DNA of 64,000 bases from DTWD01 sp963662965 (GTDB taxonomy: Bacteria > Acidobacteriota > Vicinamibacteria > Vicinamibacterales > UBA8438): the NCBI GenBank assembly GCA_963662965.1, contig OY759970.1:2046001-2110000 (forward strand), written 5' to 3'. The position numbers were made by a program, and so were the translations under genes. Below the pieces are notes generated by a model. That model was given only the letters and a program-made list of their open reading frames with translations, did not search any database and was not told where the DNA came from. Shown piece after piece: positions 6,123 through 16,794 of this stretch (positions within the stretch are counted from its first letter, which is position 1; the number at the start of each line of letters is the position of its first letter).

Positions 6123-7805
6123 GTGCACGCCATAGATTGGGCCATCATCGCCGGGTACCTGGCCTGGGTTCTGTACGACGGGATCAAGCGCGCAAAAGGG
6201 ACCGACGCGGTCGAAGGGTACTTCCTGGCGTCGCGATCGCTCCCCTGGTGGGCGGTGGGCCTGTCGGTCATGGCGACGCAGTTGAGCGCCATTACCTTGG
6301 TCGGCACGACTGGTCAGGCCGCCACCGACGGGTTGCGCTTCGTCCAGTTCTACTTTGGGCTTCCGCTGGCGATGATCATCCTGTCGGTCACGCTCGTGCC
6401 GTTCTTTCATCGGGCGAAGGTCTACACCGCCTACGAGTACCTCGAACGCCGCTTCGACGCGCGGACGCGTGCCTTGGCGAGCTTGCTGTTTCTCGTCTCT
6501 CGCGGTCTCAGCGCCGGAGTGATTATCGCCGCGCCGGCGGTCATCCTGGCGATCGTGCTCGGGTGGAGTCTTCCGCTCACCATCCTGGCCATCGGGGTCC
6601 CGACCACGGTCTACACGATGCTCGGCGGCGTGCAGGCGGTCGCCTGGGCCGACGTCAAACAGATGGTCATCATTCTGGTGGGCGTCGCGGCGGCGGTCGT
6701 CGCGCTGGTGGCCGGTCTGCCAGACAAGGTCGGCGTCGAGTCGACGCTGCACGTGGCGGGCGCGGTCGGCCGGCTCCAAGCCATCGATTTCACGTTCGAT
6801 CTCAACGAGACCTACACCTTTTGGTCGGGCCTGATCGGCGGTCTGTTTCTCGCGCTCGGCTACTTCGGGTGTGACCAGAGTCAGGTCCAGCGGTATCTCG
6901 CCGCGAATTCTGTCGACGGCGCCCGCCACTCGCTGCTCATGAGCGCCTTCGCCAAGATTCCGCTGCAGGTGCTGATCCTGATGATGGGCGTGCTGGTCTT
7001 CTGCTTCTACCTCTTTACCGAGCCGCCGATGCTTTTTAACGACGTGCACCGCGAGCAGATCGAGCAGAGCAGCCGGCACGGCGACTACGAAGCGCTCGAG
7101 GGGGAGTTCCGTGGCGTGCACGAGGCGCGCCGGGCAGCGGCCGGTGCCCTGGCGGCTGCGCGCGAGGCCGGCGACGACGTTGGCGCGCAGGCCGCGACCA
7201 CGCGATTCGTCGACGCCGACCGGCAGCTGGAAGCGGTGCGCAGTCGTGCCGTCACCCTGGTTCAGGCGGTGACGGGTGATACGGCCTACAACGACGTCAA
7301 CTACATCTTTCCGACCTTCGTCACGACCCACCTGCCGGTCGGCCTCGTCGGACTCCTGATCGCGGCGATCTTGGCCGCCGCGATGTCGAGCGCGGCGGCC
7401 GAGCTCAACGCCCTCTCGACCGCCACGGTGATCGATTTCTACCGGCGTCACTATCGTCGAGAAGCGTCCGACGCGCACTACCTCCGGGTCTCGAAATACG
7501 CGACCGGATTTTGGGGGCTGTTCGCGTCGGCCACGGCGTTGTTTGCCACCAACCTCGGGTCGTTCATCGAGGTGGTCAACCTGTTCGGCTCGTACTTCTA
7601 CGGGTCGCTGCTCGGCGTCTTCGTCCTGGCGGTCGGGTTCCGTCGAGCCTCGGCTGGCGACGCGTTCTGGGGGCTCATCGGCGGGATGGTGGTCGTCGGT
7701 GTCGTCGCGGCTACCACCGATATCTCCTATCTTTGGTACAACTTAGTTGGCGTGGTGGCGGTCTGCCTCATCGGAGGCGGCAGCCTCATACGCCGGCCCG
7801 TGTAA
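6123..7805 (+). CDS. Sodium:solute symporter (SSS family)
   Basis: A 560-residue LeuT-fold transporter coupling sodium entry to uptake of an unidentified solute. The first helix pair carries the family motif GYFLASRSLPWWAVGLS, followed by GTTGQAATDGLRFVQFYFG and the YEYLERRFDARTR loop. AAILAAAMSSAAAELNALST near residue 420 is the conserved sodium-site helix. Residues about 300-395 form a long charged, Ala/Arg-rich insertion between two helices, larger than in classical members. Translation starts at GTG. The microprotein at 5977-6063 is probably co-transcribed. The gap to sufB holds the suf promoter, so it is not part of that operon. Confidence 0.92.
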   Translation: MHAIDWAIIAGYLAWVLYDGIKRAKGTDAVEGYFLASRSLPWWAVGLSVMATQLSAITLVGTTGQAATDGLRFVQFYFGLPLAMIILSVTLVPFFHRAKVYTAYEYLERRFDARTRALASLLFLVSRGLSAGVIIAAPAVILAIVLGWSLPLTILAIGVPTTVYTMLGGVQAVAWADVKQMVIILVGVAAAVVALVAGLPDKVGVESTLHVAGAVGRLQAIDFTFDLNETYTFWSGLIGGLFLALGYFGCDQSQVQRYLAANSVDGARHSLLMSAFAKIPLQVLILMMGVLVFCFYLFTEPPMLFNDVHREQIEQSSRHGDYEALEGEFRGVHEARRAAAGALAAAREAGDDVGAQAATTRFVDADRQLEAVRSRAVTLVQAVTGDTAYNDVNYIFPTFVTTHLPVGLVGLLIAAILAAAMSSAAAELNALSTATVIDFYRRHYRREASDAHYLRVSKYATGFWGLFASATALFATNLGSFIEVVNLFGSYFYGSLLGVFVLAVGFRRASAGDAFWGLIGGMVVVGVVAATTDISYLWYNLVGVVAVCLIGGGSLIRRPV

Positions 7806-7818
7806 TTCCCCTAAACGG

Positions 7819-7848
7819 TTGCACTTACGCTCGCTGGATCCGTAGTAT
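7819..7848 (+). promoter_or_regulatory. Predicted sigma70-type promoter of the suf operon
   Basis: TTGCAC (7819-7824) and TAGTAT (7843-7848) are separated by 18 bp and lie 46 bp upstream of the sufB ATG. Both deviate modestly from TTGACA/TATAAT. The operator at 7852-7876 would cover the start site. Confidence 0.5.
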
Positions 7849-7851
7849 CCT

Positions 7852-7876
7852 ATATGCGACTATTTTGGTCGGCTAT
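7852..7876 (+). promoter_or_regulatory. IscR type-1-like operator of the suf operon
   Basis: A 25-bp imperfect palindrome begins with ATA, has core arms GACTA and TGGTC around a T-rich centre, and ends GGCTAT. By eye it agrees at 22 of 25 positions with the published E. coli IscR type-1 consensus (ATA-SYY-GACTR-WWW-YAGTC-RRS-TAT). The mismatches are two bases after the first ATA and one in the right half. It lies directly after the predicted -10 box, suited to repression by a holo IscR/Rrf2 regulator when Fe-S supply is adequate. No such regulator gene is in the window. Confidence 0.7.
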
Positions 7877-7893
7877 CCGAGATCGGAGCACCC

Positions 7894-9336
<1,443 letters not shown>

Positions 9337-9342
9337 ACCGAA

Positions 9343-9365
9343 CTAGAACCTTGAACCTTGAACAA
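9343..9365. repeat. Degenerate AACCTTG-type tandem repeat
   Basis: TAGAACC, TTGAACC, TTGAACA units fill most of the short sufB-sufC gap, just upstream of the sufC start. This is the same unit as in the cytochrome oxidase operon. Confidence 0.65.
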
Positions 9366-9374
9366 GACGCATCA

Positions 9375-10136
<762 letters not shown>

Positions 10137-10138
10137 GG

Positions 10139-11519
10139 ATGGCAATGACGACGCCGCAACTGGCGACTCCCCCCACCTACGCCGAAGCGTTCGACGCGGT
10201 ACAACGTGATCAGGCGGGTCCGACGCCCATTGCGGATCTGCGGCGCCGCGCGTTCGCTCGATTCTCGACACTCGGCATGCCAACGACCAGGCTGGAGCAG
10301 TGGCGCTTTACGAACGTGAGCCCCATTACGGCCGCGGCGTTTACGCCCGCTCAGCCAGCAACACTCAGCGCTGCAGACGTTGCGCCGCTTGCGGCAACCG
10401 GAGCCGGCGATGCGGCGCCGACCGTCGTCTTTGTGAATGGTCGCTACCAGGCGGCCCTCTCGTCGGTCGCCGGCTTGCCCGACGGTGTCGTCGTCGGCAG
10501 TCTCGCATCGGCTCTAACGAAGCCGAAGTCGTCCGAAGCCGACACTGACACCGTCACGCAGCACCTCGGAACCGGTGCAGACATTGAATCTGACGCGGCC
10601 GCGTTCACGGCCCTCAACACCGCGCTCTTCACCGACGGCGCCCTCATTCGCGTGCCGGCGAACGTCGTGGTCAACGCACCGATTCATCTGCTCTTTGTGA
10701 CAACGCCGCCCCTTCGCGAAGCCGAAGCCGAGCCGCGCGTGATGACCCACCCGCGTGTGCTCATCGTGGCGGGGAAGAACAGCCAGGTAAGCGTCGTTGA
10801 GACCTACAGCGGAAGTGGCGACACGCCGTACCTGACGAATGCTGTGACGGAGGTCGTCGTCGGCGCCAACGCCGTGGTCGATCACTACAAGCTCGTGCGC
10901 GAGAGTCCGGCGGCGTACCACATCGGGCACATGCATCTGCGGGTCGACCGCGACGCGAATTTCTCGTCACACGCGATCACCCTTGGCGGCAACATCGTGC
11001 GGAACGACGTGCAGGCGCTTCTCGATGGAGAGGGGGTGACGTGCACCCTCAACGGGCTCTACATCGCCGACGGGAAGCAGTTGGTCGACAACCACACGAC
11101 CATCCTCCATGCCAAGCCGCACTGCCAGAGCTACGAGCTCTACAAGGGCATCCTGGACGGGGAGGCGCACGCGGTCTTCAACGGGAAGATCATCGTGGCG
11201 ATCGACGCGCAAAAGACCGATGCCAAGCAGACCAACAAGGCGCTGCTGCTGTCCGAGGACGCGCAGATCAACACGAAGCCGGAGCTCGAGATCTTCGCCG
11301 ACGACGTGAAGTGCACGCATGGCGCCACCGTCGGTCAGCTTGATGCCGACGCCATGTTCTATCTTCGTACACGTGGCCTCGGCCTTGAGCAGGCGCGCAG
11401 CGTGCTGATTCACGCCTTTGCGAGTGACCTGCTGAATCGGATCGGCATCGAGTCGATTCGCGAGGAGCTCGACGACCTCCTCCTGGCGCAACTTCCGGGC
11501 TCGGGCGGAGGCACGTTCA

Positions 11520-11533
<14 letters not shown>
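10139..11533 (+). CDS. sufD: Fe-S cluster assembly protein SufD
   Basis: Partner of SufB in the SufBC2D scaffold, needed for iron acquisition. The 464-residue protein has the variable helical N-terminus with RLEQWRFTNVSPI, a beta-helix core and the conserved C-terminal segment IFADDVKCTHGATVGQLD, followed by LDADAMFYLRTRGL and an RIGIESIREELDDLL tail. It starts 3 bp after sufC and overlaps sufS by 14 nt, so the genes are translationally coupled. Confidence 0.96.
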
Positions 11534-12772
<1,239 letters not shown>

Positions 12773-12776
<4 letters not shown>

Positions 12777-13225
12777 CCGAGCTGCGCGACCTCTATCAGG
12801 AGGTCATCCTCGACCACAACAAGCACCCGCACAATTTCGGGGAGCTCGACGGCGCTGACCGCCACGCCGATGGCTTCAATCCGCTCTGCGGCGATAAGCT
12901 CGCGGTCTACGTGAACCTCAACGGTGATACGATTACCGACGTCAGCTTCCTCGGGTCAGGGTGCGCGATCTCGAAAGCCTCCGCCTCGCTTATGACCGAC
13001 GCCGTGAAGGGAAAATCACTCGCCGAGGCCCGCAGCCTGTTCGACCAATTTCTCACACTCGTGACGGCTTCTGATGCCGTGAGCGTCGACGACGCGGCGC
13101 TTGGCAAGCTGGCCGTCTTTGCCGGTGTACGTGACTACCCAACGCGCGTCAAGTGCGCCAGCCTCGCTTGGCACACGTTGCGAGCCGCGGTCGAAGATCG
13201 TCACGACGTTGTCAGCACTGAATAG
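12773..13225 (+). CDS. sufU: SufU-type sulfur acceptor / scaffold protein
   Basis: Zinc-containing sulfur-transfer partner of SufS. The 150-residue protein begins LRDLYQEVILDHNKHPHNFG and carries three conserved cysteines: PLCGDKL, GSGCAISKASASLM and RVKCASLAWHTL. An Asp in the first motif completes the zinc site. The insertion between the second and third cysteines marks it as SufU rather than IscU. An ATGA overlap joins it to sufS, and the SufT-like gene follows after 8 bp. Confidence 0.95.
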
Positions 13226-13233
13226 GACAGACC

Positions 13234-13803
13234 ATGGAAATCTTCAACCTCAACGACGTGCCGCCGCCCCTGGACGGAGGGGCCGGGGGGGACGGCTCCG
13301 ACACGAAGACCGCCGACGCGAGCAATATCGCGGAAATACCCGCGCCACCGCCGACACAGGTTTCACCGGTCCCCAAGATCCCCCCGACATCATCAACGTT
13401 CGACACGAGTGCGCTTGCGGGCGCAGGGCCCCCGGCCGCCCCCGCCGCACCGGCGTCCGAACCGAGCCCGCCGATCGACGCCGACCCGGTCAAGACGCTC
13501 GAGCTAAAGCCGAAGATCGTCGACCAGCTCGTCACCGTGTTCGATCCCGAGATCCCGGTCAACATCTACGAACTCGGCTTGATCTACGACATCGCGGTCG
13601 ACGCGGCGGGGCTCGCGGTGATCCAGATGACGCTCACCGCGCCCGGTTGCCCCGCGGCGGTCACTCTTCCGGCCGAAGTGCAGGGGAAGGTCAAGTCGGT
13701 GGCCGGCGTCAGCGATGCCCGCGTCGACTTGGTGTGGGAGCCGCCGTGGGACAAGGATCGGATGACCGACGCGGCCAAGTTGCAGCTCGGGATTTTCGAT
13801 TAA
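13234..13803 (+). CDS. sufT: SufT-like MIP18 (DUF59) family Fe-S maturation protein
   Basis: The C-terminal 100 residues form a MIP18/DUF59 domain: VTVFDPEIPVNIYELGLIYD, then MTLTAPGCPAAVTLPAEVQG with the conserved cysteine, then VDLVWEPPWDKDRMTDAAK. Such proteins assist Fe-S transfer to targets. The N-terminal 85 residues are an Ala/Pro-rich, probably disordered extension, longer than in most SufT proteins. It lies 8 bp after sufU and ends the suf operon; a module A repeat begins at its stop codon. Confidence 0.9.
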   Translation: MEIFNLNDVPPPLDGGAGGDGSDTKTADASNIAEIPAPPPTQVSPVPKIPPTSSTFDTSALAGAGPPAAPAAPASEPSPPIDADPVKTLELKPKIVDQLVTVFDPEIPVNIYELGLIYDIAVDAAGLAVIQMTLTAPGCPAAVTLPAEVQGKVKSVAGVSDARVDLVWEPPWDKDRMTDAAKLQLGIFD

Positions 13804-13898
13804 CTAGGCGGGGCCTGCGGCCCCGAACCCCGCCGCCGGCACTCGCGGGGACCCCTTAGCCCCACTCCGTGCCGGCGGGGGCGCGCCGTGCAAGCCCT
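13804..13898 (+). repeat. Module A intergenic repeat directly after the suf operon
   Basis: It begins immediately after the TAA stop. The first stem-loop is perfect: GGGGCC (13810-13815), loop TGC, GGCCCC (13819-13824). A second stem pairs GCCGGCAC (13835-13842) with GTGCCGGC (13869-13876) and encloses GGGGACCCC and GCCCC. Several stems but no U-tract; it could end or protect the suf transcript. Confidence 0.75.
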
Positions 13899-13950
13899 GA
13901 TCGTACGTAGGCACAACCTAAGTTAGCTGCCCCTCACCATGCGCGAGCGA

Positions 13951-14060
13951 ACGGAGTGGGGCTTTCGGGGTCCCCGCGAGAGAGCGAGCGAGGGGGTCTG
14001 GGGGAAGCGTCTGCAACTCGGCGAGACGACCGCAGGCGATATTCCCCCATTCTGAACTAA
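13951..14060 (+). repeat. Module B intergenic repeat, ending at the IS boundary
   Basis: GGAGTGGGGCTTTCGGGGTC and CCCCGCGAGAGAGCGAGCGA are identical to 5055-5095. GGGGGTCTGGGGGAAGCG, a variable middle and GGCGATATTCCCCC follow. The module ends GAACTAA, exactly where the ISAzo13-like element begins at 14061. Confidence 0.8.
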
Positions 14061-14088
14061 GTGTCCGCGCAGGAATAACTCCCCATTT

Positions 14089-15003
14089 TCAACAGCGGGG
14101 TTGGAGCGTGTAGTTCCAGGCGGGCAGGGGTTCGAGCTCCTCCAGAGCCAGCGTGTTCATGTCTGCCGCCGCGATCTTGATGCCCTTCACATAGGATCGG
14201 CGAACCAGGTGAGCACGAACGCGGAGTCCGGTTGAGGTGCGCGTCGTTCGGAGGTAGTTGAGAATCGTGTCATAGCTGTCGAGCGGCTTGCCAGCCCAGT
14301 TCTTGCTCACCTCGCTGAACAGTCGATGCTCGATCGGGTTCCACTTCGAGGCTCCCGGCGGGTAGTGAGCGACGGTGATCGACAGGCCATGTCGGTCGCA
14401 GAGGCTGCGCTGGAGCCCGAACTTCCAAGCGCGGCATCTGGCGCCGTTGCTTCCTCCGCCATCGGCGAGGATCGCCAGTTCGCGGGACCCGGGGTAGCGC
14501 GTCGCGCCTTCGGTGCGCCACCACTGCTCGATGGCGTCCACGGCGAACGACGGGGTGTCGTAGGTCGTGCCGACGAACATCGTGCCGCGATTGGCCTGCA
14601 GGTCATAGATGCCGTAGGGAATCGCGATCCCCTCGGCCTCGGACCGGAAGTCGTGGTCGTTGACAACCACGGGCGCACGATTCCAGGCGACGCCCGCGTT
14701 CTTGAAGTGGCCAACCAGTTCTTTCTTCTTGGTATCCACGCTGATGATCGGCGCCGCGTCAGTGACGAAACGCTCCCGAAGCGAGGCGATTTGCTCGAAT
14801 TGCTCATTCCGCCGTGCCGGCGAGCCAGTGGAGCGTTTCTTCTGATTGACGCGCAAGGAGAACCCCAACTGCGTGAGCAGCCTGGCCACGGTGCGTGGGC
14901 CCACGCTGATGCCAAGCGACTGCAGCTCGGCGGCGATCTTCTCGGTGGTCCTTCGGGTCCATTTCAACCCGGACATGGGGTCGCCCGCCGTCTCGTGCGT
15001 CAT
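14089..15003 (-). CDS. ISAzo13-family transposase, catalytic part (orfB), copy 1
   Basis: 304 residues carrying the DDE-type catalytic domain of the ISAzo13 (Rhodopirellula-type) transposases. MSGLKWTRRTTEKIAAEL and SVGPRTVARLLTQLGFSLR form the N-terminal part. PIISVDTKKKELVGHFKN supplies the first Asp, LAILADGGGSNGARCRAW the second, and SKWNPIEHRLFSEV the Glu region. Its ATG overlaps the orfA stop as TGATG, allowing coupled initiation. A slip on the A8 tract in orfA would instead fuse the two frames. Confidence 0.9.
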   Translation of the reverse strand: MTHETAGDPMSGLKWTRRTTEKIAAELQSLGISVGPRTVARLLTQLGFSLRVNQKKRSTGSPARRNEQFEQIASLRERFVTDAAPIISVDTKKKELVGHFKNAGVAWNRAPVVVNDHDFRSEAEGIAIPYGIYDLQANRGTMFVGTTYDTPSFAVDAIEQWWRTEGATRYPGSRELAILADGGGSNGARCRAWKFGLQRSLCDRHGLSITVAHYPPGASKWNPIEHRLFSEVSKNWAGKPLDSYDTILNYLRTTRTSTGLRVRAHLVRRSYVKGIKIAAADMNTLALEELEPLPAWNYTLQPRC

Positions 15004-15788
15004 CAGCTCGTCGATGCGCGCGATGACCGCTGGCGTTTTTTTTCCACCGGTCGGCGTCCGGCGCCAGCCCGGCGGACACGCTCGACAGTCACATCGCGGT
15101 CCAGGAGGTGGTGCCGCCCGCGGGCCACGGTCCCCGCGTCCAGCCCCAGCAGGTCGGCGATCGCCTGGTCGCCTCCGTGGCCCATCTTGAGCGACTCCAG
15201 GCCGGCGTACAGGCGTCGCTGTTGCTCATCGAGCAGGCTGAAAAACAGCACAATCGATGCCTTGAGCTCATCGGGGAGGACATCGACGTGCGGCAGCCGC
15301 CCCCCGAGTGGGGTCGCCGCGTCACGGACCCGGCGCGCGGTGAGCTGAGCGTCCCTCGTGGCGGTATCGGGGGAACAGTACAGATAGCGCCCGGCGAAGG
15401 ACGCACGCGCCAGCTTCTGCTGACGGACCAGCCTCAGCAACGCCCCCTTCACCTCCACGTTGAGGACCCCCTCGAGCTCGGCCACGAAAAATCCGGCGTC
15501 GGCCTCCTGGACCAGCGCTTCCGCGGTGGCCAGCAATGTCCCGCGCCGCGAAAACCACACCGAGCGATACGACCACAGGCCCCACGCATCGTACTGGGGG
15601 ATATCGGCCAACGTGTAATATCGCCCGCGGTGGGAGTAGCTGGTCTGATAGGACAGCTCCGCCAGCTTCCGGAAGATCGTGATGTCCGCTGCGCTCCCCA
15701 GGACGTCTTTCAGCTCGGTCATCGTGGCGATCTTCTGCTTCCGCAACAACGTGGTGAGGTCCCGCGCGCGATAGTGTTCGGTTCGCAT
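15003..15788 (-). CDS. ISAzo13-associated orfA: winged-helix-like N-terminal domain plus transposase HTH, copy 1
   Basis: 261 residues from ATG 15788. Residues 1-60 (MRTEHYRARDLTTLLRKQKI then ELKDVLGSAADITIFRKLAE) resemble a winged-helix DNA-binding domain. A second such domain may follow (about 90-140). Residues about 190-250 hold the transposase HTH: LDEQQRRLYAGLESLKMGHG, QAIADLLGLDAGTVARGRHH and RRAGAGRRPVEKK. An A8 run (T8 at 15036-15043 on the plus strand) follows. A -1 shift there continues as TPAVIARIDELM into orfB, restoring the usual family order. ISAzo13 transposases are normally shorter at the N-terminus. Confidence 0.75.
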   Translation of the reverse strand: MRTEHYRARDLTTLLRKQKIATMTELKDVLGSAADITIFRKLAELSYQTSYSHRGRYYTLADIPQYDAWGLWSYRSVWFSRRGTLLATAEALVQEADAGFFVAELEGVLNVEVKGALLRLVRQQKLARASFAGRYLYCSPDTATRDAQLTARRVRDAATPLGGRLPHVDVLPDELKASIVLFFSLLDEQQRRLYAGLESLKMGHGGDQAIADLLGLDAGTVARGRHHLLDRDVTVERVRRAGAGRRPVEKKRQRSSRASTS

Positions 15789-15828
15789 AATGATAGAGTA
15801 ACACCTGCAAAGGAGATACTCTATCATT
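15789..15828 (-). promoter_or_regulatory. 12-bp perfect palindrome immediately upstream of IS orfA, copy 1
   Basis: AATGATAGAGTA and TACTCTATCATT are perfect complements separated by 16 nt, directly before the orfA ATG. The loop contains the only purine-rich candidate ribosome site, AGGTG. It may be an operator for the orfA DNA-binding domain or an mRNA hairpin limiting transposase synthesis. Confidence 0.6.
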
Positions 15829-15971
15829 ACCTTGCTACCTCGCCGCGGGTGGCCATCGGTGCTACAGGCTGCAATTTCAGGGTCGAGAGGGCCGGCGGAC
15901 TCAACTCGGTGGAAACCCGTCAGCTAGAATTCCGCCAACAACACTGGAGTTATTTCTGCGCGAACCCTTAG

Positions 15972-16748
15972 CTACAACGGCTCGACCGTCACGTCGCTGA
16001 TCGTGACCGTCGACAGCAGCCGCATCTCGTCGGCGACATACTCGGGCGTCAGCGTATCGACCGGCACCTTGCCGCCGTCGACCGCGTAGTTCTCCTGATT
16101 CGAGAACAGCACGCCGTCGACGCGGTGAAACGAGATGGCCTTCCTGAACCGAAGGCCGTTGTTGAAGTCATAGCCGAACTGTTCGACGCGGCCGCTCTCC
16201 GGATCAAACCAAAACGTGTACGCGTCGTCAGCGTCGTTGCTCGTGCCCGGCGTAAACGTCACCTTGACCCGCTGTAACGCGCGCCCGTCCCAGGTTTCGA
16301 GGCCGCGGTCCTCGAAGTGGACATCGCCGCTGTTCAGCGTGTAGGGCAGCAGCGGAAAGAAGACGCGCGCATCGACAAACGCGCGCGCGCGTCGTTCGCC
16401 CTCGGCGTCGAGCTCCGCTTCCACCCCCCCGCGCCATTCCGTCACGCCGTCATTCGTCAGCCGCACCCGTCGCTCTGGCCGGTCGTCACCGGCGGGATTC
16501 GTCACCACCTGCTCGAAGGTTCCACCGTCCCGCATCGCTTCGATCTGAAAGCTGCCCGAGAGCGACGTGATCGTCATCATTATTCTCGAATGCTCGTAGA
16601 GGTCGCCGCCGTGATGCGCAATGGCTTTAGAGACGATTTCAGGCAAGAGTGGCGAGTCGGCGGCGGGTCCGCAGGAGGCGCCGAGCATCGCCGCGACGAA
16701 CACTATCGAGACCGCGAGGTTCTCATGACGGAGTCTTGGACGCATCAC
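15972..16748 (-). CDS. Secreted lipoprotein, DUF6503-like
   Basis: 258 residues with a signal peptide ending in a lipobox (MLGASCGP), so probably anchored in the envelope. The mature part begins with SKAIAHHGGDLYEHS and continues as beta-rich sequence with YTFWFDPESGRVEQFGYDFN and NQENYAVDGGKVP. That pattern resembles the DUF6503 family, whose function is unknown. Its stop lies 4 bp from the right end of the IS, so insertion spared the coding sequence. A likely monocistronic gene. Confidence 0.75.
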   Translation of the reverse strand: MMRPRLRHENLAVSIVFVAAMLGASCGPAADSPLLPEIVSKAIAHHGGDLYEHSRIMMTITSLSGSFQIEAMRDGGTFEQVVTNPAGDDRPERRVRLTNDGVTEWRGGVEAELDAEGERRARAFVDARVFFPLLPYTLNSGDVHFEDRGLETWDGRALQRVKVTFTPGTSNDADDAYTFWFDPESGRVEQFGYDFNNGLRFRKAISFHRVDGVLFSNQENYAVDGGKVPVDTLTPEYVADEMRLLSTVTISDVTVEPL

Positions 16749-16794
16749 ATACTCCTTCTATTCTGGTCGGACGCGCGAGATTTGTGCTGGGCTG

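Larger units (their letters stand above)
14061..15967 (-). mobile_element. ISAzo13-like insertion sequence, copy 1 (1907 bp)
   Basis: The ends are imperfect inverted repeats: GTGTCCGCGCAGGAATAACT on the left and, read inward from the right, GGGTTCGCGCAGAAATAACT, differing at three positions over about 22 bp. The flanks are TAA on the left and TTA on the right, which are not a direct repeat. Transposase runs on the minus strand in two frames. A copy of the same length, essentially identical in sequence, lies inverted at 51036-52942. The left end abuts repeat module B and the right end is 4 bp from the next gene's stop codon. Confidence 0.9.

Noticed and set aside
13804..13898. Classical intrinsic terminator after the suf operon
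   Set aside because: Stable GC-rich stems are present, but no U-tract follows them, so a standard Rho-independent terminator is not supported. Listed as a repeat instead.
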